A stretch of 64,000 bases of DNA from the NCBI GenBank assembly GCA_029931535.1, contig JAQPZY010001689.1, forward strand, positions 3,066,501 to 3,130,500, read 5' to 3'. Below are positions 32,113 to 43,599 of this stretch, piece by piece. The notes beneath the pieces were generated by a model. The model saw nothing but the letters and a program-made list of their open reading frames with translations, made no database searches and was not told where the DNA came from. Origin of the DNA: Margaritifera margaritifera (lineage: Eukaryota > Mollusca > Bivalvia > Unionida > Margaritiferidae). The position numbers and the translations under genes are program-made. Positions within the stretch are counted from its first letter, which is position 1. Every line of letters starts with the position of its first letter.

Positions 32113-33860
32113 ATTCTCACATTGTATCTAAAATTCAAAGAAACCATTATCTCCATCAATTACAAAATTTCAAGATGACTTCCACAGTACCGAATGTGGC
32201 ATGGATATATTTAGTCATGTCATGCTTACATTCTAAATCAAGAAGCAGCCTACCCTGAATCCCAATGACAATAACTGGAAATATTAATTTGAGGTAATTT
32301 GAAATATTAAGCTCTCCATTTGTTTGTTTTTAAAAACAATTTTCCAACTGACAGTCAAAGTGTTGTGGGCAACTTTCACTTTCCTGCTCCTGAGACTTTC
32401 CACAAAACAGGAAACTGCAAGACAATCGTGTGACATTTACGCTGTAAAAGTGAGGTAACTCTGTCGTGCTTGATACTCATTTTACTAACAAAATAGTTAC
32501 ACCAATACTGGCACCCAAGTGATAAGCAACAGTAGTATTCTTTCTGTAAACATTGCACCTTATTGAGAAGTTGGTAGTTACCTTGAAGGAACTTTGTCAC
32601 TGACAATTTCATATCAGATTATACCTTACAATTTTTCAAATGTTTCACAATTTCGCAGAAACAATTAGACGTACAGAAAAGACCAGTAATTTCTAGAGCT
32701 AAAAAGTGAGTGGTCACAGTCAGTCAGTAACTGAATAAATCTTTATATATATCCAATATTTAAGGCTTGCATTGGTGAAAATACATGAAATTTCACAGAA
32801 AGATTATCCCTGAGAAGGTCCTTATTGCTGTAGGGGCCAACAGGTCAAAGGTCAAGGTTACTGACCTGAATTTTATTTCCTGCATGACAAGTCACATTTG
32901 AATGGGTTGCTGAAGACCACTACATGCTTTCTTCAGGCTAGCTCTGTAATCAGTGATTTCATTCTGCATGTTTTTTTTTAATCAGTCCACCATGGTCTAA
33001 TTAACAGGCATCCTTTAGTGGTGAATGAGCATCCTGTTTACTTGACCCCATGTCTGTCTGTGATAGCATCAAGTATACCAGCATTGTGTATTGGTATTGG
33101 AGGAAATTCAGTGTGCCTTTGGCCAAGTATGTAAATTTAAAAATAAAACCTCATTCTTTTATGTACAGTTAAGAAAATTTTGGAGTCAAAGCCTGCAATC
33201 TTATTTGTTGTTTCCTACCTATTATATTGTTGCATCTGTTATGGCATGTGCATTTAGTACATTTTCCTCACGTATATCATTTTTCGTATAATAAATGTAA
33301 ATTTGTGATATGTCTATTTCTGAAATGCAAGACTTTAATTTCATCAGTTGTTTGGATATAATGTTGATCTTGTATATTTATAGATGCATGTATTCATTGT
33401 CATCTATGATCCCTCTTCACTGAAGCTGTGGCTCATTTATATATTATATTTGTATAATTTGTGTGAGTGTGATATTTTTTCACTTAGTAAATGTAATTTT
33501 GCATCTGTAAAATTATTGATCCTAAAAATCCTTCTGCAGTTTAGATCTTTGCAGCATGTGAATTTTTGAAAGGCTGATAATGACAAATTTGTTTAACTTT
33601 TTACAAGAATGGCTGTAATTTGTTATTTTGTTGAGCTAGCAAGATTTCATGCACTCCTTGATTGAAAGCCAATATAACAGACTAGCCATGGGCACCAGCC
33701 AATTACACTAAAGCTAAACTACAACAAAGTCAACATTCATGTTGTTTCCCTTTATACCTTCAAACATTATGAAACAGAAAAAGTATAGCAGAGTAAAGTA
33801 TAAGAAAATGAGGAGAATGCACTTAAAAGAGGGGATGATCCCCAAGACACCTTTCAGAAT
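32113..33860. other. Non-coding stretch
   Basis: No gene is supported; frames of 61-78 codons are AT-rich or hydrophobic chance frames. A perfect direct repeat AGGTCAAAGGTCA (nuclear-receptor DR1 type) lies at 32842-32854. Confidence 0.5.
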
Positions 33861-33862
33861 TT

Positions 33863-33868
33863 TTTATT
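33863..33868 (-). terminator. Possible polyadenylation signal of HAUS1
   Basis: AATAAA on the minus strand about 465 bases beyond the HAUS1 stop codon. No closer canonical hexamer on that strand was seen. Tentative. Confidence 0.3.
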
Positions 33869-33918
33869 TGAAAGACTGCACAATGCAGCATTGATGCATC
33901 TTATAATAGCTTGTAGTT

Positions 33919-33955
33919 TGTGTGTGTGTGTGTGTTTGTGTGTTTGTGTGTGTCT
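33919..33955. repeat. TG microsatellite
   Basis: (GT)n with two TTTG interruptions. Confidence 0.9.
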
Positions 33956-34332
33956 GAAATACCAAATTAAAATTTTAATATAATTTTTTTCCATGTTGCC
34001 CATTTAGCAGTGCTTAATAGAAATGTTTAGCTGATGTTTCTGCTCGTAAATACAAGGTAAAGATCTATGAGTGAACCACAGTGAATGCTGATGATGTAAG
34101 ATGATATGTTCAGACAGAAAAAGGCAAGGAATAAATACATAACACATCACATTTACTGACTACAAATTTACATTTATATTTGCACTATACAAGACATATT
34201 CCATGTGGCATCAATAAATCCACTACAAATCACACCTAGAAGTTCCTGTTCCCATGTCTGAACAGCATATCATTTCCTTGACAAATACAGATACTGGAAG
34301 ACTGAATGATTTAGGTATCCTGAATACTGATG

Positions 34333-34383
34333 CTACATATGCATCAGGTCAATTCTTTTGGTTATTTCTGTATCCAAGGCAGC
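34333..34383 (-). CDS. HAUS1: HAUS1 terminal coding exon
   Basis: The acceptor TTATTCTGTTGCAG precedes 34383. The exon encodes AALDTEITKRIDLMHM and a TAG stop (34335-34333). In augmin subunit 1 the coiled coil ends in just this way: a short L-x-x-x-E-x-T-K/R-R-I/V-D-x-M tail. It joins the preceding exon (ending at 39340) in phase 0. The position of the stop and the length of the tail agree with the family. Confidence 0.88.
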   Translation of the reverse strand, partial: AALDTEITKRIDLMHM

Positions 34384-34539
34384 CTGCAACAGAATAAGCA
34401 GCAAAATTACCTTAAAGGTATCTTTGATTTGAATGAACATCTTAGAGTTTAACTGACTTCATTAGTTTTGAATAATTTCAATAGTTACACTGTTTGTTAA
34501 AAAAAAAAAAACATGAGTACTGTGAATAGCACATCATTC

Positions 34540-35330
34540 GTCCACCCCATGTTTGGTCTTGAGCTAAAGTTACTGAGTAGAAACCATTATTTTCTTGTAA
34601 GACTTACCATGACCATGACATCTAACCTTTAGATCACAGGATCCGCTGATATCTTTATTACTCTAAGAGAAAATATCCACAAAGTTTGGTCAAGGGACTC
34701 AAGAACAAAAGTTATTCTGCAAAAGCCATTTATCTCTAAGCCACAATTAACTTGATCTTTGACCCCAAAATCAATAGGCTTCTTCCATACCTTAAGTGCA
34801 AGCCCTCCACAAACTTTGGTCATGGTAAATGATCTAGAACTAAAGTTATTATGCAAATAAACACTTTTGTTCTTTCAGCCCATGACCCTGACCTTTTACC
34901 CCCAAATCAATAGGCTTCTTTCTTACCCAAAGTGTAAGCCATCCACAAACTCTGGGTGAAGGTATATGGTTTGAGAACTGACATCTTTGTGCATAAACAA
35001 TATTTTTTCATTTTTCAGACAGTGACTTTTTGACCCCTAAATCAATAGGCTTCTTCCTTACCCCAAGTGCAAGCCATTCACAAAGTTTGGTCTAGCTCTT
35101 TGATATAGAACTAATGCTAATGTGCAGAAACCATTTTTCTTCTTTCAGTCACAGTGATCCTGACCTTTGACATTTAGACCTCAAAATTGGTATGGTTCTA
35201 CCTTAGACCAAGTGCAAGCCATCCACAAAGTATGGTAACTGTAGATGGCAGATAACTTGAGTTTTTGTTAACAGATGGAGGGACAGACATCATAACATAA
35301 TACACTCTGCCTTATGGCAGATGTATAAAA
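34540..35330. repeat. TGACC-rich tandem repeat array (family B), five units
   Basis: Diverged units of about 150-190 bp with the order GACCTTTxACCCCCAAATCA, ATAGGCTTCTTCCTTACC, AAGTGCAAGCCATCCACAAA, AACTAAAGTTATT.TGCA. Same family as 47280-48760. No frames of note. Confidence 0.8.
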
Positions 35331-35396
35331 CACTGAATGGGAGGGGGGGGGGGGCACATATGTAAAGTATCCTAGGATTTCTTGGCAGAGCATATA

Positions 35397-35600
35397 CTGT
35401 AAATTCATTTATTTAAGCGAGGATCAATTTTCATGGTTTTGTAAAAATGATACTTTCATTGTTACTTACATTCGTGAACTAGAGAAGGGTCCTATTGTTT
35501 CTACAGATGAATCATGATTTGTTGGGTCCTTAAAAATTCATAGTTTTTAGTAACCACAAAATCCATGGCAAAACTGGTACTCCACGAAAAATAGCACCTT
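35397..35600. repeat. Fold-back repeat family, diverged copy
   Basis: TACTGTAAATTCATTTATTT, then GAGGATCAATTTTCATGGTT on the left and CCATGGC...TCCACGAAAAATA on the right. It is related to the ends at 1-90 and 2200-2332. Another fragment is at 37440-37560. Confidence 0.5.
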
Positions 35601-36084
35601 CACAATTTCATAAAGGATATTTCATATCCTAACACAGTACTAATGACCATGCATCTATGCTTTTCATACATTACATTTATTGACTGTAGTACTGCAATGA
35701 GTACTTGAGTCCCAAATATGAGTCGGATATATCTTAGACTCAAGCCCAAATTTCAAAACATGAATACTCAACAAAAAGGGTCAACAACTCCTAGTGACAA
35801 TTTGAAAGATGCATTAGGTATGATTTTCTTCTCATGTACATTAAAATTTCCCTATGGCAACCACTGGGATTCGTATTCATTTTGTATATCATGTATATGT
35901 GAGGTCAATAATACTGCAAACCAATTATTATTTGTGACATACCAATTTTTTTGGGTTTTTCATGGTTTAGTTCGACCATGAATTTAAAGTCACAACAAAT
36001 ATAAACCCAGCTGATATTCAAACTGATTCCCCCCAATTCTGTATGCAATGGTGAAGCATTTCTTGTTATATTGGTATTGCTGAG

Positions 36085-36088
<4 letters not shown>

Positions 36089-36120
<32 letters not shown>
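36089..36120. repeat. AT microsatellite
   Basis: (AT)16, giving an IYIYIY run in a minus frame that is not a gene. Confidence 0.95.
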
Positions 36121-36121
<1 letters not shown>

Positions 36122-36599
36122 TGATAGATGAGAAACAATGGAAATCGATTGATTTCGATTGAATTTGCATGCAAAATTTTATGAACTTGAAAGAAAACTA
36201 TGAAGTCCAATGAAATTTGAAAAAGTTTGAGAAATGCAACAGCATTAAAGTTCAAGAAAATTAAATGCCAATCACAGTTTGCACCTTTTATAAGCACACA
36301 TATCCTTGGATAACGTGAGTCACTATTTATCCATGAAAATATCCAACATAATGTATGGATCATGAACACATCATTTTATCTACTGTTAGACAGTGCTCCA
36401 TACTGAACAGATATATTAGTGTAAAAGCAGTTGCCATTCAAACATTAGTCATTTCATTAATTAAATAAAGGTTTCACTACAATTTTGAATCTGCTGATCA
36501 CAAGTACTATTCACTATTCCATTGAGCAATCGAACACATGAGTATATTATTGTTACTAAATATATTTCATACATATAACTGCTGAATAAAGAATCAACA

Positions 36600-37218
36600 G
36601 ACCAGTCTCACTTTCTCAGAGCCGATTTATTCAAGTCTTTCCAAAGTGATACTTTGTTATGTGTAGGGATAATCCACTTTGCTTGAATTGGCTTAAGGGT
36701 AGAAATTTTCAGGTCAATCAAGACCTTAACTGAGAATACATATCCAGAGTCTTCCCATTCATTTAACTGAGCAATCATCTGTTCCAATTATTATTCTTGA
36801 AGGCATGATTTGAGTTCCTCCTTGTAGAACTTGCTGACAGGTAAATCTTGGAGTTTCAGCTTAACTGTGTATGCAACTGGCACAAACAGTTGTATGATGC
36901 TGTTTCCCTTCACATAGAGATTCAACATGATATCAGAATCCATTCAAAAACAGAGGATTCCTTAGCATAAGGCAGGCCCACAATGGTAGGAAATTTCACT
37001 TCCAGTTCCATGCTCTTTGTGTACACAACATTATGATAGCTGCGTGAGTGAAATTCAATTTCAACAAAACTGTTTATATATGGAAAAGATTGAAGCCTTG
37101 TTTCAAAAAGCCTGGTTTGCATTAAAGGATATTGTTTTAAATAATGTCTAATCCATAATCGTATAGAGCTTTTTGTTTTGATAATGGTCTTTAAGAACAC
37201 TGAAAAACCTGATTGCAA
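36600..37218 (-). pseudogene. Unidentified protein-coding relic in a HAUS1-proximal region
   Basis: Minus-strand sequence stays protein-like across three frames. It reads INSFVEIEFHSRSYHNVVYT and GLPYAKESSVFEW (37080-36940), then in another frame IIQLFVPVAYTVKLKLQDLP (36920-36820), then in another EQMIAQLNEWEDSGYVFSVK (36800-36730) and STLKPIQAKWI, ending at a TGA near 36610. It lies downstream of the HAUS1 stop, so it is not part of that gene. Two frameshifts or stops. I cannot name the family; it may be a mobile-element protein. Confidence 0.45.
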
Positions 37219-37559
37219 TCTTTGTTATAGTAGTGTAATTAAGCTTGTTTGCTTGTACATGTGTGCAAAAGAACATTATCTTCTTCTTTAATTCAGACCT
37301 CTGCATTTACGCTATGTGTCAGCAACCTAATTACTGCGATAGGAATTAAGCCTTGTAGCATGAAAAATCAGCAGAAAGTGAATGTCGGTATGATCTTTTT
37401 TTTATAGAGATATATACATTGCTGCTCTTCATCTTTTTTTAATCATTTTCAATTGAAAAATCCCTGAAATTAAGCACCCACAAATATGTATATTTTAACC
37501 AAACCACAAAATTTGGTAGCCACACATTTAAAGTGATTCACAGTGCTATTTTAAAAACA

Positions 37560-38612
37560 CAAGGGAGGACACTTCATCATTAACTACTTTTAATTTAATG
37601 ATTTTGCAAATGTGTGGCCTAAAAAAAAGATATACCAATATTTCATCTTTACAGAGCGGTCTGCTTACTTTTCTCCCACTGAATACAGCCAAGTTGCCAA
37701 CTCATTTTCCTATATTAAAGCGACTCATGACCATGGTCAGGCTGGCTAGCCAAGATGATGCAATTCACTGAATGCAATATTGCATTCTGATTGGTCAGCC
37801 AAAAATGACAGACAATTAGAATCTTTTTATTGTGATATTTCTAATTGATGTACAGGTTTTATTTTGTGTATACCAAACACATGAGCAAACTTCGTGTTTC
37901 TTATCAATAGTAACTGTACTAATATTTTGTATTCAAATTTTCAAAACTGTATGGTAAAGGGTTGGTAGTCATAATCTGTGATATTGCTTGAGATAGTGCC
38001 ATTGGCGACTGCAATTTCAAGTACTCAAGGCCATGTCAAGTCTGCCACTTTGAGAACTTGAGTCCTAAAAGTGGTACCTGTTGCAGCCATAATTGCATGG
38101 TATTGCTATTGACTGGGTATTGCATCTTTGACAGTTTTAGAGCTAGCAAATTTTCAGTTGGACAACGGTCAATGTATAGTTACTGTAATATATAATATTA
38201 TCTTAGCCTGCATTTTATACTACATACATATCTCAATTTTCTCAAATATCATATTACTTTAGACATGTCAGTTTATTTTTTCAGCTTATTCTGTTCAATC
38301 ATCCAAAGACAATTCAGGTTCGTATTAAAGCTAAAATGTGAATGTTAGTACGATAACACATCCATAACTCGTGTATCGACTTGTTGAGTGCATAAAATGT
38401 TATGTTCCTTTTGACCTAAAAAACTGGGAATAATTCAAAATTTGAACCAAAACTTTGTGCCTGCAGCAATTAAGAGGTTTTGAAAATCCACTATAAATGG
38501 TTGTCTTGAGTCAGCATTCCACTAACAATTTGTATTTATAATTATTAAACATTATCATAGAGACATGTATCTAAGTTTTACATCAATCTATTATAATTAT
38601 TTACATTTAGCA
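37560..38612. other. Non-coding stretch
   Basis: No exon or RNA gene recognised. Confidence 0.5.
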
Positions 38613-38748
38613 TACCGTATATACTCGCGTATAAGCCGATACTAACTGTAAACTGGATAGACCCAGATCTGCCGGCGCATAATGCGCCGGCAGATCTGGT
38701 CTATGTTGTTTGCATTTGGACCAGAATTATACACGAGTATATACGGTA
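38613..38748. mobile_element. Palindromic MITE, copy 2 (single hairpin)
   Basis: TA-flanked CCGTATATACTCGCGTATAA / inverse TTATACACGAGTATATACGG. One perfect central palindrome, CAGATCTGCCGGCGCATAAT.. with a symmetric right arm. The left arm resembles hairpin 1 of the full copies (ACTGTAAACTGGATAGACCC) and the right arm hairpin 2 (TCTATGTTGTTTGCATTTGG), so the middle has been deleted. Confidence 0.92.
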
Positions 38749-39339
38749 CTTTATAAGAGACTGAAACACATATCCCTATTAACTTATTCAAAGGACTATG
38801 ACATTTTGAATATTTCTGATGTGAAAAGATGCTATCACCTAATTCTATGATTTGTTTATAAACTATTACAGCATAACTTTAGAGCATTGACAAGATAATT
38901 TTTTAATGGTAACAGTGTGTCAATGTCTTTACATCTTGTGATCATTATGTAAATTTTATGTTTAGCTTCTATGTCATCATAAAGGTAAGTAAGCCTACGC
39001 TCTAGATGGATCCATTTCTGTCACACAAGTCAGTATTTTAAAACAAAATTAAAAACCACAGAGAGAAAACTGCAGTTACTCAGTTTTGATAAGCAATAAA
39101 ATTTCATCTCATGAGGTTCACACGTTGCAATTTAAGAAAAAAAGACAGTAACTGGAGCATGTGGAGATTTGTTTAAAAAATTTTAAAATGCCACTTCCCC
39201 CACATCATTAAGTTTAGCCAAGTGACACACTTAAACTATTTTTCTTACATCCAACAGGGAGAACGTTGGGATAAACAGATAATTAAAAAAGGTGATTCCT
39301 CTATATCAACTGCTATTGGATGTAATAAATAATACTTAC

Positions 39340-39387
39340 AACTTGCTGTCTTATTTCTTCCAGCTTCACCTTGGCCAGGGATATATC
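39340..39387 (-). CDS. HAUS1: HAUS1 penultimate coding exon
   Basis: Acceptor TTTTTTCTTCACACAG, donor GTT|GTAAGTATT. Its 48 bases, phase 0 at both ends, encode DISLAKVKLEEIRQQV. In augmin subunit 1 a P-x-x-S-L-A-x-V-K-I/L-E-E-A/I motif stands about 25 residues from the C-terminus, as here. Part of the C-terminal coiled coil that packs in the augmin tetramer. Confidence 0.9.
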
Positions 39388-39589
39388 CTGTGTGAAGAAA
39401 AAAGTATGCTGAAGAAAAAAGAAATGCTTACATACATAGATGCACAACCAGAAAGAACTGGTTTAACTGAAGGCAAAGCTTAAAAAGAGTCCCCTGAAGG
39501 GGCGATGCTGAAATGTCCAAAAGAATTTTCAGGAATTCAAGATAAGACCATTTCTTCCTTTTGATTGCTGAGTGCTGAAACCATCTCTG

Positions 39590-39960
39590 ATATTCTTGTG
39601 CAATGACAAAATTTTCAAATTAGCAACTGTGGTGGCATATTGGATGTAAGATCATTCATTTAGGACCAACTAAATATATCCTGTGTGAAAAAAAAAAGTA
39701 TGCTGAAGAAAAAAGAAATGTTTACATACATGTAGTGATACGATAAGATTTTCAAGATGGCCACTGTGATGGCCATATTGGATGTCTGAATGGCACCATT
39801 TTCATTTAGGACCAACTAGACCAAGGGATGAATGTGTGTATAAAGTTTCATGGCAATCCTGCAAATAGTTTAGGAGAAGTAGCAATAACAAACTTGTGCA
39901 AATGGATAGATGGACAATGAACAACAGGCCATCCCATGAGCTCTTCTGGTCTATGACCAG
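39590..39960. repeat. Family A repeat units (CAAGATGGC)
   Basis: ATTTTCAAGATGGCCACTGT, GATGGCCATATTGGATGT, CATTTAGGACCAACTAGAC. Same family as 54090-54560 and 57840-58330. Confidence 0.75.
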
Positions 39961-40110
39961 TAGAGCTAAAAACAGAAGTTTACAAATTTGCTGCTAAATA
40001 GATTTTTCTCCATTCTTTTCTTACTGATACATTCAGTCTACTAGTCCCAGCTCCCCATCCTTCCAGCTCTCAATATGGGAGTGACTCAAAACTGTTGTGC
40101 ACATTTATAA

Positions 40111-40557
40111 GCCATTCTCAGTTGGTAGAGAATCAGACTCATAATCCATGGGTCACAGGTTTGATACCTGTCCAGGCCAGCCTATCCAAGATGCCTCGGT
40201 GTCCTTGGAAAAGGCACTTTGCTCCCATTTCCTCAGATAAAGCCACAATAAGTTTTTTGGTAGGTTGATATGGGTTTAAGGCCATTTTTCAGCACATGAT
40301 AGGCTATACATGGTGGCCAGTATATTTGGTGGAGGAAGAACCCGAGAAAACCCCAGGAAGAACCAACGACCCACGGGAAGCTACTGGCAAGCTTTCTCAC
40401 ATACCCATGTTGGCCGAGCCCAAGACTCGAACCCATGTGGACAGAGGTGAGATGTCAGTGATCTGTAAAGGTGAGTGCCTTAGACCACTCAGCCACCCGG
40501 GGCTCCTGCCACAATAAGTGCTGAAAGTGCCATTAAAAATCAATCACTAACTTAATC
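40111..40557 (+). mobile_element. tRNA-Met-like SINE, split by a second SINE
   Basis: The head GCCATTCTCAGTTGGTAGAG, then AATCAGACTCATAATCCATGGG and GGTTTGATACC, is a decayed methionine tRNA: A box, CAT anticodon position, B box. A body with CCTTGGAAAAGGCACTTTGC follows. It resumes after the insertion (40520 onward, GCTGAAAGTGCCATTAAAAA) and ends in ATCAATCACT. It is interrupted at 40254-40507 by the tRNA-Leu-like SINE. Confidence 0.8.
40254..40507 (-). mobile_element. tRNA-Leu-like SINE, copy 1
   Basis: Read on the minus strand, the head has A box GTGGTCTAAGGCACTCACC and B box GGGTTCGAGTC, as in leucine tRNAs. A conserved body (TTCCTCCACCAAATATACTG) follows, then a tail rich in CCAA/CCTA. 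Flanked by a 12-bp target duplication GCCACAATAAGT (40242-40253 and 40508-40519). It inserted into the older tRNA-Met-like SINE. Confidence 0.9.
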
Positions 40558-40607
40558 AAACTTAAATGCCTTTATCTTGCATGGTGTACAAGGTGTTGCA
40601 TGCTATT

Positions 40608-40965
40608 ATATATACACTTGTGACAATGCATGCACATTACTGCATACACTAGTGACAATGCATGCATATTACTGCATACACTAGTGACAATGCATGCACA
40701 TTACTGCATACACTAGTGACAATGCATGCACATTATGCATACACCAGTGACAATTCATGCACATTACTGCATACACTAGTGACAATGCATGCATATTACT
40801 GCATACACTAGTGACAATGCATGCACATTACTGCATACACTAGTGACAATGCATGCACATTATGCATACACCGGTGACAATTCATGCACATTACTGCATA
40901 CACTAGTGACAATACATGCACATTATGCATACACTAGTGACAATGTATGCACATTACTGCATGAT
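40608..40965. repeat. Minisatellite, 31-32 bp x about 11
   Basis: Unit TGCATACACTAGTGACAATG + CATGCACATTAC, with 31-bp variants lacking one C. A higher-order pattern of three to four units is visible (40608-40750 resembles 40770-40900). The 67-codon frame here is an artefact. Confidence 0.95.
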
Positions 40966-41368
40966 ATCCTATTGTCACAACATTTAGTTTGAGAAATATG
41001 AAAACATCATGGGGATAAGGAAAAATGTACAATGTAACTACAACAACACACATCCTATGATTAACCCACTCATAGTCATAGGGGTACTGGAATAAGAGCT
41101 ACAATGAATAAACCATGGAACTTGGGTAACAGTGACCCAGTGTTGTTGGCAACACACATCCTAAGATCAACTCACACTCAGCGGTGTATTGGAATCGGAA
41201 CTACACATTACACATTTAGGATGGAAAGGGATGCAAAGATTAAAATTGTAAATCTCATATATCCTCATTTAGAAAGTGGGGATTCAAAACTAAGGTAAAA
41301 ATTATTTTGTGGCTTTTATTGGCAAGTCTTGAACTCAAATAATACTTGCTGAGAAATTTAATACTCAC

Positions 41369-41440
41369 TGGAGGCAAGCTGTGATAAGCATCCAGTTTGG
41401 CCTTCAATGGAGCTATTTCTTCCTTCAGGGCATGCAATTC
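41369..41440 (-). CDS. HAUS1: HAUS1 internal coding exon
   Basis: Acceptor TTTGCATTTTAG, donor CCA|GTGAGTATT. 72 bases in phase 0 encode ELHALKEEIAPLKAKLDAYH and SLPP. It joins ..VTQAE (exon 42892-42957) upstream and DISLAK.. downstream without a frame change. This is the family's conserved coiled-coil stretch with the P-L-K-x-K-L-x-x-Y motif. The ATG-led frame over this exon reads into the intron and is not the gene. Confidence 0.92.
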
Positions 41441-42891
41441 CTAAAATGCAAACAATAACTTAGAGATTATCACTAAAACAGACAGTGTTCAGTATTTTCA
41501 TGATTATATTCTGTGAACACAATGATTCCTATCTTGTAGAATAAAATTTAAACCATTTCAATTAAAGTGTTTGTTATCTCTTGAATCTCTAAATTATTTT
41601 TTTGTGTAAGAAACAATAATAATTCTTAATTCTAGACAAGAGTCCTACTATAAATTTATAATTTAGACCTCAGTGGGACTTGCAAAAAATTGTGCATTTA
41701 AAAATACTATTCATGGTAGTAATTTTCCATAACCATATGCCCTTTTGAATGTTATATTGCTATGTATGTTTGTTTCTTATGTGTTTTTAGTTAAAGACTG
41801 TCCTATACAAAGATAGGTAAATTTCACACAGTCAATCCCTTTTCAAAATCCCATCAAACTATTTAATAGTATTCCTGGCTGCTACTTGGTAACAACAGTG
41901 ACTCTGAAATATCATGATCCTGCACCTATATTCCTGTGTTTGGAATAAATTTTATTTCTCATTATAAGTCGGAAGAATGTCTGCCTCTTCCTGATCTTTT
42001 AGCCTTTTGGCATCACTGGATTTACATGGCAAAAAGATTATGCCTCAAATATATGCAGTGATGCAAGATTGACTGAGTGTAATGTTTGTGAGTTCTATAT
42101 ATCATTCAGGTGATATGTTTACTTTCCACACATGCAGCCCTGTGTTTGAAATTTACTGTCAGAACATGCTGGACATCCAGCCAAAAATTATTGAAACAAA
42201 TAGTGAAATTACTTTAAAAGTTGCTGTTCTCCTCTGAAAATTGCAAGTGTTGGACTAATGGGCAGCCAGCAATTTTAAATGTTACTGCAATCTCATGTTG
42301 GATCATGTTGTTATCACATGTGATGGTACAAAGCCATATATTCAGGATTAATGGTTTTCTACATTTTCTATTGACTTAAGGGTTTGACCCGTCTCCAAAT
42401 GTGCCTTCATCAGTACCTAATATAAATTGTGATGACTTGTTAATCCCATCTATGTAAAGGTAGAAATTTGTCAATATGACTTAGATGCCCCAAACAATAT
42501 GATGCAATTGAAGGCTAAAGTACTAAGTCAAACAGGGGAAATAACTCTGTTCATATGTGTCAGAAAATGATGAAAATCCAACTGGACCTATAGCTTTTTA
42601 ATGTAGTAACTTGTACCAAATTTGGTTTCAATCCATGCAATCCTTCTAAAGTTACTGAGAGGAAACAAAGTTTGTTGAATGACATTACATGATGGATGGA
42701 CCCAGGATCACTACATGAGCCCTCTATAGTTACGGTGGCAGCACAATAAAAAATCAAGTCTGTACTTTGAATCAATTGACACATCTGAACAATCTTAATA
42801 TTTTGGTGCTTCATTGAATACCTTCTCAATATTAATGATATGGAACCAGAAAAGTTCTTTGAAGAAGCCACTAGGCTACAACAAGACATAC
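41441..42891 (-). other. HAUS1 intron
   Basis: GT-AG bounded intron; no nested element recognised apart from unremarkable AT-rich DNA. Confidence 0.7.
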
Positions 42892-42957
42892 CTCTGCTTG
42901 TGTGACAATGGTCTGATGGTGCAGGGCAGGGTCTGCATGGATCTTGTCCAAATGATT
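42892..42957 (-). CDS. HAUS1: HAUS1 internal coding exon
   Basis: Acceptor TTTCTGTTTCAG, donor GAG|GTATGTC. 66 bases, phase 0, encode NHLDKIHADPALHHQTIVTQ and AE. In the family this segment (Q-L-x-x-x-x-x-D-x-x-L-x-H-Q) precedes the P-L-K motif. Followed directly by the exon at 41369-41440. Confidence 0.9.
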
Positions 42958-43045
42958 CTGAAACAGAAAGTAAAGCTCAAATGAATTATAGATCCCAAAA
43001 ACTAGTGTTGAAAAAGAAGCTCCCTCTCTGCATATGTTAGCTAAT

Positions 43046-43070
43046 ACAGCATGGTCTGACCAATCTTTTG
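43046..43070 (-). CDS. HAUS1: Candidate HAUS1 micro-exon
   Basis: The exon ending at 46973 leaves two bases and the exon at 42957 starts in phase 0, so an exon of 3n+1 bases must lie between them. On the minus strand AAGTAG is followed by 25 bases, AGCAAAAGATTGGTCAGACC + ATGCT, and then GTATTA. Spliced in, it adds KAKDWSDHA in frame, similar in place and character to the family. Both splice sites are weak, with no pyrimidine tract, so this is tentative. Confidence 0.3.
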
Positions 43071-43599
43071 CTCTACTTAATTGCTGCATCTGGGCTACAA
43101 GATGCTAATTCAGGTAGCCCATTCATTTACTCATTCTTTATTGCATCCATAAGGAGATTTACAGATACATGACAAACAAGACAAAAGAACCACATGTAAC
43201 TAATGTACAAATATGCAAAGGTTAACTTGAATGATTGTAAAGTAAAAGGGAATAACAATCATATCTATGGGACAATTAGAGAATTATGAAGCAAATATGA
43301 AGATATCTGGAAATGCTCAGATGAAACCCAAAACATTAATTCATAAACATGCATATGAACGAGGATTATATACATGCACATATTTACGTCCATATGTAAT
43401 ATGGATGTTTCCCTGGAATGAAAGATTTAAAGCATAAATTTTATCTGTAAGTGGGGCTCATAACTCCAAGTGCCTCGTGTTGGGTTCACACATCATCAGC
43501 ACATGACCTATACTAGAAAGTGTCATCTGTGATGAAATTAGGAGATGTGTGTTATAATTAAGGTAAGCAAAAATATATTCTCGATATCAGAACAATGAA

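Noticed and set aside
35905..36369. 154-codon minus frame
   Set aside because: Contains the AT microsatellite and AT-rich flanks; no domain and no splice signals.
40111..40185. A functional tRNA-Met gene
   Set aside because: Boxes are decayed, acceptor-stem pairing is poor and a SINE body follows.
40296..40517. 73-codon frame and similar frames at 47807-48396 and 53039-53338
   Set aside because: They lie in the tRNA-Leu-like SINE copies and recur with them.
43046..43089. Exon starting at the in-frame ATG (MQQLSRAKDW..)
   Set aside because: Any acceptor placing this ATG in the HAUS1 frame gives a stop or wrong phase; only the AGCAAAAG start keeps phase.
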